Source of the DNA: an uncultured Bacteroidales bacterium
GTDB taxonomy: Bacteria > Bacteroidota > Bacteroidia > Bacteroidales > JAUNSR01
Assembly (NCBI GenBank): GCA_947074165.1
Contig: CAMTOT010000073.1
Location: 1-10,537, forward strand
DNA length: 10,537 nt
Direction of reading: 5' to 3'
Part shown: in pieces, positions 9,301 to 10,537 of the stretch
How the letters are laid out: each line of letters begins with the position of its first letter
Numbering within the stretch: position 1 is the first letter of the stretch
Position numbers and translations under genes: made by a program
Notes under the pieces: generated by a model
Told to the model about the DNA's origin: nothing
The model's input: only the letters and a program-made list of their open reading frames with translations
Database searches by the model: none

Positions 9301-9834
9301 AGTAATATTCTGCAATGTAGCCCCGGAACTTGGGTTTAAAGAAAAATTCTCATCCTTACCCCATGATACTGATACATGATCAAATATCATATTCTGACCA
9401 TTAGCTATTCCAGCTGCATCTTTGCCGGCAGATCCGTTTTTGCCCATTCTTATACGAAGGTGTCTTACTATGATATTATTCGCACCGGAAAACGATACTC
9501 CATCTCCATATATAGTAATCCCTTCCCCTGGAGCTGTCTGTCCGGCTATATATAGATTATTAGAGAATACAAGGCGGCTCTTAATATTAATTACACCGGC
9601 TACATCAAAAATGATTATTCTGTTAGGACTGCTTATAGCATCCCTTAACGAACCGGTTCCGCTATCATTAAGATTTGTTACTCTGTAAACAGACCCTTTT
9701 CTTCCACCTACAGCATACCTGCCAAACCCCTCTGCGCCCGGAAAGGCAAGCTGAGACTGGGCTGTAATTTCAGATATTGAACCTAAAAACAAAGGTGTAG
9801 CCAAAAGTAATTTTGTGATAAAACGTTTTTTCAT
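6322..9834 (-). CDS. Large secreted PL1 lyase-like protein with FN3 and PATR beta-repeat region
   Basis: Predicted extracellular pectate-lyase-like protein of 1170 residues. Order: signal peptide about 1-25 (ending ITAQ), PL1 beta-helix about 29-290 (LAFPGAEGFG at 29-38, GGRKGSVYRVTNLND, then MIFDHVSVSWG), a Ca-loop-like DKNRNGIFD (285-293), TSP3-like DTDNDGIPDEWE (386-397) with YANIENYINSL, FN3 about 436-525, then about 530-1115 rich in short Gly/Asn/Thr beta strands. The last includes two autotransporter-associated (PATR-type) repeats, near 616-641 (GKGELVMHTSNDYTGAT) and 936-963 (GSGDWRLTGANIYSGTTT). The tail (IVDMGGHILEKEPFKGGYI, then SGKIINEKCIK) aligns loosely with the other lyase's sorting-like tail but is shorter. 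The active-site segment is R215-N-A217-K-V-K220: the Arg is kept, while Pro and Arg of the common RxPxxR are Ala and Lys, so activity is less certain. The ATG at 9834 gives a clean signal peptide. It converges on the other lyase and is unlikely to be in an operon with the upstream thioredoxin-like gene, given the terminator between them. Confidence 0.9.
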   Translation of the reverse strand: MKKRFITKLLLATPLFLGSISEITAQSQLAFPGAEGFGRYAVGGRKGSVYRVTNLNDSGTGSLRDAISSPNRIIIFDVAGVINIKSRLVFSNNLYIAGQTAPGEGITIYGDGVSFSGANNIIVRHLRIRMGKNGSAGKDAAGIANGQNMIFDHVSVSWGKDENFSLNPSSGATLQNITIQNSIIGQGLLSHSAGGLIQAPNVTLYRNLYIDNSTRNAKVKGINQYVNNIVYNWSSAAYIMGGESVGDSYCNAVNNLFINGPSGGGNGFTGGNSLFHLYADGNYQDKNRNGIFDPYEIPASEYSGGPDFQSMPYDYPILPAWNAVELPDSLLPIVGASLPYRDYVDCYLVDQVLSFGTKGAFISDESSLPFGVPSLWNVWSGYNLQDTDNDGIPDEWEKANGTNFQLNDAMVIADNGYANIENYINSLCIYNRQFFLRAPVCFGLGSSTSTSLTFSWFDYTDSEDGFIIEIMKDGVFVEAGRTGSNANTITVTDGLTPATAYVARARSFKGDNYSDYCAEVTVKTLPEPVEMVDCDIYVGDVNWTAPSGIWDFVSSVWDNSVKVFKDDDKVLFNGIDADVNLDSTVSPNSIVARGDGKVNISGSGKISGHGSVNKSGKGELVMHTSNDYTGATVIHEGTFVFSELKNGGVASSIGASQEFAQNWIWNGGVWKYTGANTTTNRSANIYKDTELNISEGATVTMNGQFTGQGDFVLNGTGQLNPTENFFKYEGNTVLKGGTLYLSYLATSGQTVKLGSSPKLVMAGGTFKTKDNNDSYKTYDFPIEVADSTYSMIYVHRNCSLRNTVYGNGTLEYQVNYVREFIRGDWSDFTGRLVANGVGTSSDGSQLMIYNTVGFPSSVLETKGNVRVVGWATHSEFYLGGLSGASGTYLSGTSKNTTSSTMLWHIGAANTNETFRGVIDNRCCANKYNGTTSIIKEGSGDWRLTGANIYSGTTTIDGGRLVVNGTNSGTGLVTVNKDAILAGTGTVSGAVVIEPEGIAMAGDTLINSSHILKLKGGLQVNEGGVLLFPLYYDGKQQKHNSIKVTGALLVDKAVLKLDVSQITSDISSDLSFKILDISAASIDKNCSIASVVPANPAQGYIWDTSELFTTGILKIKSIAMSSDDINIIDEIESETIVDMGGHILEKEPFKGGYIKRTVFKSGKIINEKCIK

Positions 9835-9854
9835 GATATTTATTTATATCTAAT

Positions 9855-9872
9855 ATTTGTGTTTACACAAAT
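9855..9872. repeat. 18-bp palindrome at the large lyase promoter
   Basis: ATTTGTGTTTACACAAAT has perfect 8-bp arms around a TT centre. On the minus strand it covers the TTTG end of the -7 box and the predicted transcription start, 21 bases before the ATG. It may be an operator that blocks the promoter, or form a hairpin at the 5' end of the mRNA. A related, wider-spaced copy lies at 9977-10008. Confidence 0.55.
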
Positions 9873-9875
9873 TTA
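9868..9875 (-). promoter_or_regulatory. -7 promoter box of the large lyase gene
   Basis: On the minus strand the sequence reads TAAATTTG, an exact TAnnTTTG match. Transcription would start near 9860-9864, giving a leader of about 26-30 nt before the ATG at 9834. A TTTG at 9894-9891 lies 15 bases upstream, closer than the usual -33 spacing. The position and the overlap with a perfect palindrome support the assignment. Confidence 0.55.
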
Positions 9876-9953
9876 CATTATTTCTAAAATCAAAGATTTT
9901 TAAATTCACATTTATGATGGACTATTTCCTCTAGATATTTCTTTTATTTTCAG

Positions 9954-9967
9954 CTATATCGATATAG
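9954..9967. repeat. 14-bp perfect palindrome CTATATCGATATAG
   Basis: A perfect two-fold symmetric sequence with no spacer, about 80-90 bases upstream of the large lyase -7 box. The position suits an activator or repressor site. It is short and AT-rich, so chance occurrence cannot be excluded, and I know no regulator for it. Confidence 0.35.
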
Positions 9968-9976
9968 GATCGACAT

Positions 9977-10008
9977 TTTGTGTTTCTTCATGTATTATTT
10001 ACACAAAT
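9977..10008. repeat. Second TTTGTGT/ACACAAA inverted-repeat copy
   Basis: TTTGTGT (9977-9983) and ACACAAA (10001-10007) repeat the half-sites of the promoter palindrome at 9855-9872, but with a 17-base spacer in place of 2. The 11-mer TTTACACAAAT is identical at 9862-9872 and 9998-10008, and TTTGTGTTT at 9856-9864 and 9977-9985. The two centres are about 129 bp apart. A pair of sites for one dimeric regulator, possibly with DNA looping, is inferred. Confidence 0.45.
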
Positions 10009-10045
10009 ACCTGCTGTAAAATACAGTATTGCGATGAATTCAGAC

Positions 10046-10088
10046 AAAAAAAACAAAGGTTGTCTTAATTTATATCAGGCAACCTCTG
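10046..10088 (-). terminator. Rho-independent terminator of the thioredoxin-like gene
   Basis: Read on the minus strand, CAGAGGTTG (10088-10080) pairs with CAACCTTTG (10062-10054), 9 pairs including one G-U, around a 17-base loop, and is followed by eight Ts (complement of the A run 10053-10046). It begins 22 bases after the stop codon at 10111. This separates the thioredoxin-like transcript from the lyase gene downstream. Confidence 0.88.
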
Positions 10089-10110
10089 TTCTATATATGA
10101 GTTATTTATA

Positions 10111-10491
10111 TTATATATCTTTACCTCCTGCTATATCAATACCCATTACCTCTTTAATTACTTTTTCAATATCTTCCTGAGGCATAAGACCCATTGCAGC
10201 CTGAGGGGCACCGTCTACCGGTACAAATACAAGAGTCGGAATACTTTGTATTCCAAAATAAGATGATAGTTCTCTTTGTGTCTCAGTATCTACTTTATAT
10301 ACTATAATTTTACCTTTATACTCTTTTGCTATTTGATCAAGTATAGGATGTAGCTTACGACATGGCGCACACCAATCTGCATAAAAATCTATCAGACATG
10401 GCAGTTTTCCTTTATATGTCCACTGCTGAGGATTTTTCTCAAAATCATAAATATACTTCAGAAATTGCTCCTTGTTCACTTGAATAGGAAT
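10111..10491 (-). CDS. Thioredoxin-like protein, 5'-partial
   Basis: Thiol-disulfide oxidoreductase fold. The 126 genomic residues begin IPIQVNKEQF and run to the stop at 10111. The redox motif is W40-C-A-P-C44-R in the context DFYADWCAPCRKLHP, and the conserved cis-proline is Pro85 in SIPTLVFVP. The WCAPC variant replaces the usual WCGPC and is a known variant in thioredoxin-like proteins. A segment of about 30 residues precedes the first core strand, longer than in cytoplasmic thioredoxin, and related Bacteroidota proteins, as I recall, often begin with a lipoprotein or membrane signal; here that part is off the edge, so location is unknown. The apparent GTG start at 10506 and residues MLFRS are adapter sequence, not protein. 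It has its own terminator and no clear link to the pectin genes. Confidence 0.92.
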   Translation of the reverse strand: MPIQVNKEQFLKYIYDFEKNPQQWTYKGKLPCLIDFYADWCAPCRKLHPILDQIAKEYKGKIIVYKVDTETQRELSSYFGIQSIPTLVFVPVDGAPQAAMGLMPQEDIEKVIKEVMGIDIAGGKDI

Positions 10492-10537
10492 AGATCGGAA
10501 GAGCACACGTCTGAACTCCAGTCACCGCTCATTATCT
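10492..10537. other. Illumina TruSeq adapter with i7 index (artefact)
   Basis: From 10492 the sequence is the TruSeq read-through adapter, beginning AGATCGGAAGAGCACACGTC and running to 10525. It is followed by CGCTCATT (10526-10533), which matches the TruSeq HT index I recall as D703, and ATCT (10534-10537), the next bases of the P7 side. The match over all 46 bases leaves no doubt. It is not genomic and should be removed; 10491 is the last biological base. Confidence 0.99.

Noticed and set aside
9422..9688. 88-codon plus-strand reading frame opposite the large lyase gene
   Set aside because: It overlaps the highly recognisable PL1 domain coding sequence, has no promoter or family signature, and is an antisense shadow.
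9876..9894. TTTG on the minus strand as a normal -33 element for the large lyase
   Set aside because: The 15-base gap is shorter than usual, so only the -7 box was called.
10014..10026. CTGTA/TACAG small hairpin downstream of the thioredoxin-like terminator
   Set aside because: The stem is only 5 bp and lies beyond a far stronger terminator, so no role can be supported.
10504..10506. GTG at 10506 as the start of the thioredoxin-like gene
   Set aside because: The codon and the next four lie entirely in adapter sequence.
1..10537. CRISPR arrays, insertion sequences, tRNA or rRNA genes, SusC/SusD genes
   Set aside because: No regularly spaced repeats, transposase frames, tRNA-like folds, rRNA sequence or TonB-dependent transporter motifs were seen on either strand.

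Overview
The window looks like an AT-rich piece of a Bacteroidota (order Bacteroidales) genome. The evidence is a hybrid two-component system regulator of the type tied to polysaccharide use in this phylum, two secreted family-1 polysaccharide lyases with C-terminal tails resembling type IX secretion (T9SS) sorting domains, a WCAPC thioredoxin-like protein, A/T-rich leaders without Shine-Dalgarno sequences, and promoter boxes matching the Bacteroidota -7 consensus TAnnTTTG. T9SS-like tails would fit Prevotella or a related Bacteroidales lineage better than typical gut Bacteroides, but the genus cannot be fixed from this window.

Both ends are artificial. Bases 10492-10537 are an Illumina TruSeq adapter with an 8-base index, and bases 1-7 (CCGATCT) match the 3' end of the opposite adapter. 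The biological insert is therefore about 8-10491. Both edge genes are cut and neither has its real start here. At the left, the adapter T joins genomic AA to make a false stop, so the regulator seems to start at an internal ATG (145) although its frame is open back to the edge. At the right, the adapter supplies a false GTG start and the residues MLFRS to the thioredoxin-like gene.

Layout: (i) 8-3810 (+), a 5'-truncated hybrid two-component regulator (beta-propeller sensor, Y_Y_Y domain, membrane helix, histidine kinase, receiver, AraC-type DNA-binding domain). (ii) 3811-4236, a structured intergenic region with an AT-rich hairpin, a -7 promoter box between two inverted-repeat arms, a possible small RNA of about 125 nt ending in a clear terminator, then a second -7 box before the lyase gene. 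(iii) 4237-6246 (+), a secreted PL1 pectate lyase. (iv) 6247-6321, a large hairpin between convergent genes. (v) 6322-9834 (-), a second, very long PL1 protein with an FN3 domain, a beta-rich region with autotransporter-associated repeats and a short sorting-like tail. (vi) 9835-10110, its promoter region with several palindromes, and the upstream gene's terminator. (vii) 10111-10491 (-), the 3' part of a thioredoxin-like gene.

Together this looks like part of a pectin-use locus. The regulator would sense a pectin-derived oligosaccharide in the periplasm and activate the lyases, which cut galacturonan outside the cell by beta-elimination. No SusC/SusD pair, glycoside hydrolase or galacturonate-catabolism gene lies in the window, so the pectin assignment rests on the two lyases and the local linkage. 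The thioredoxin-like gene has its own terminator and is probably unrelated.
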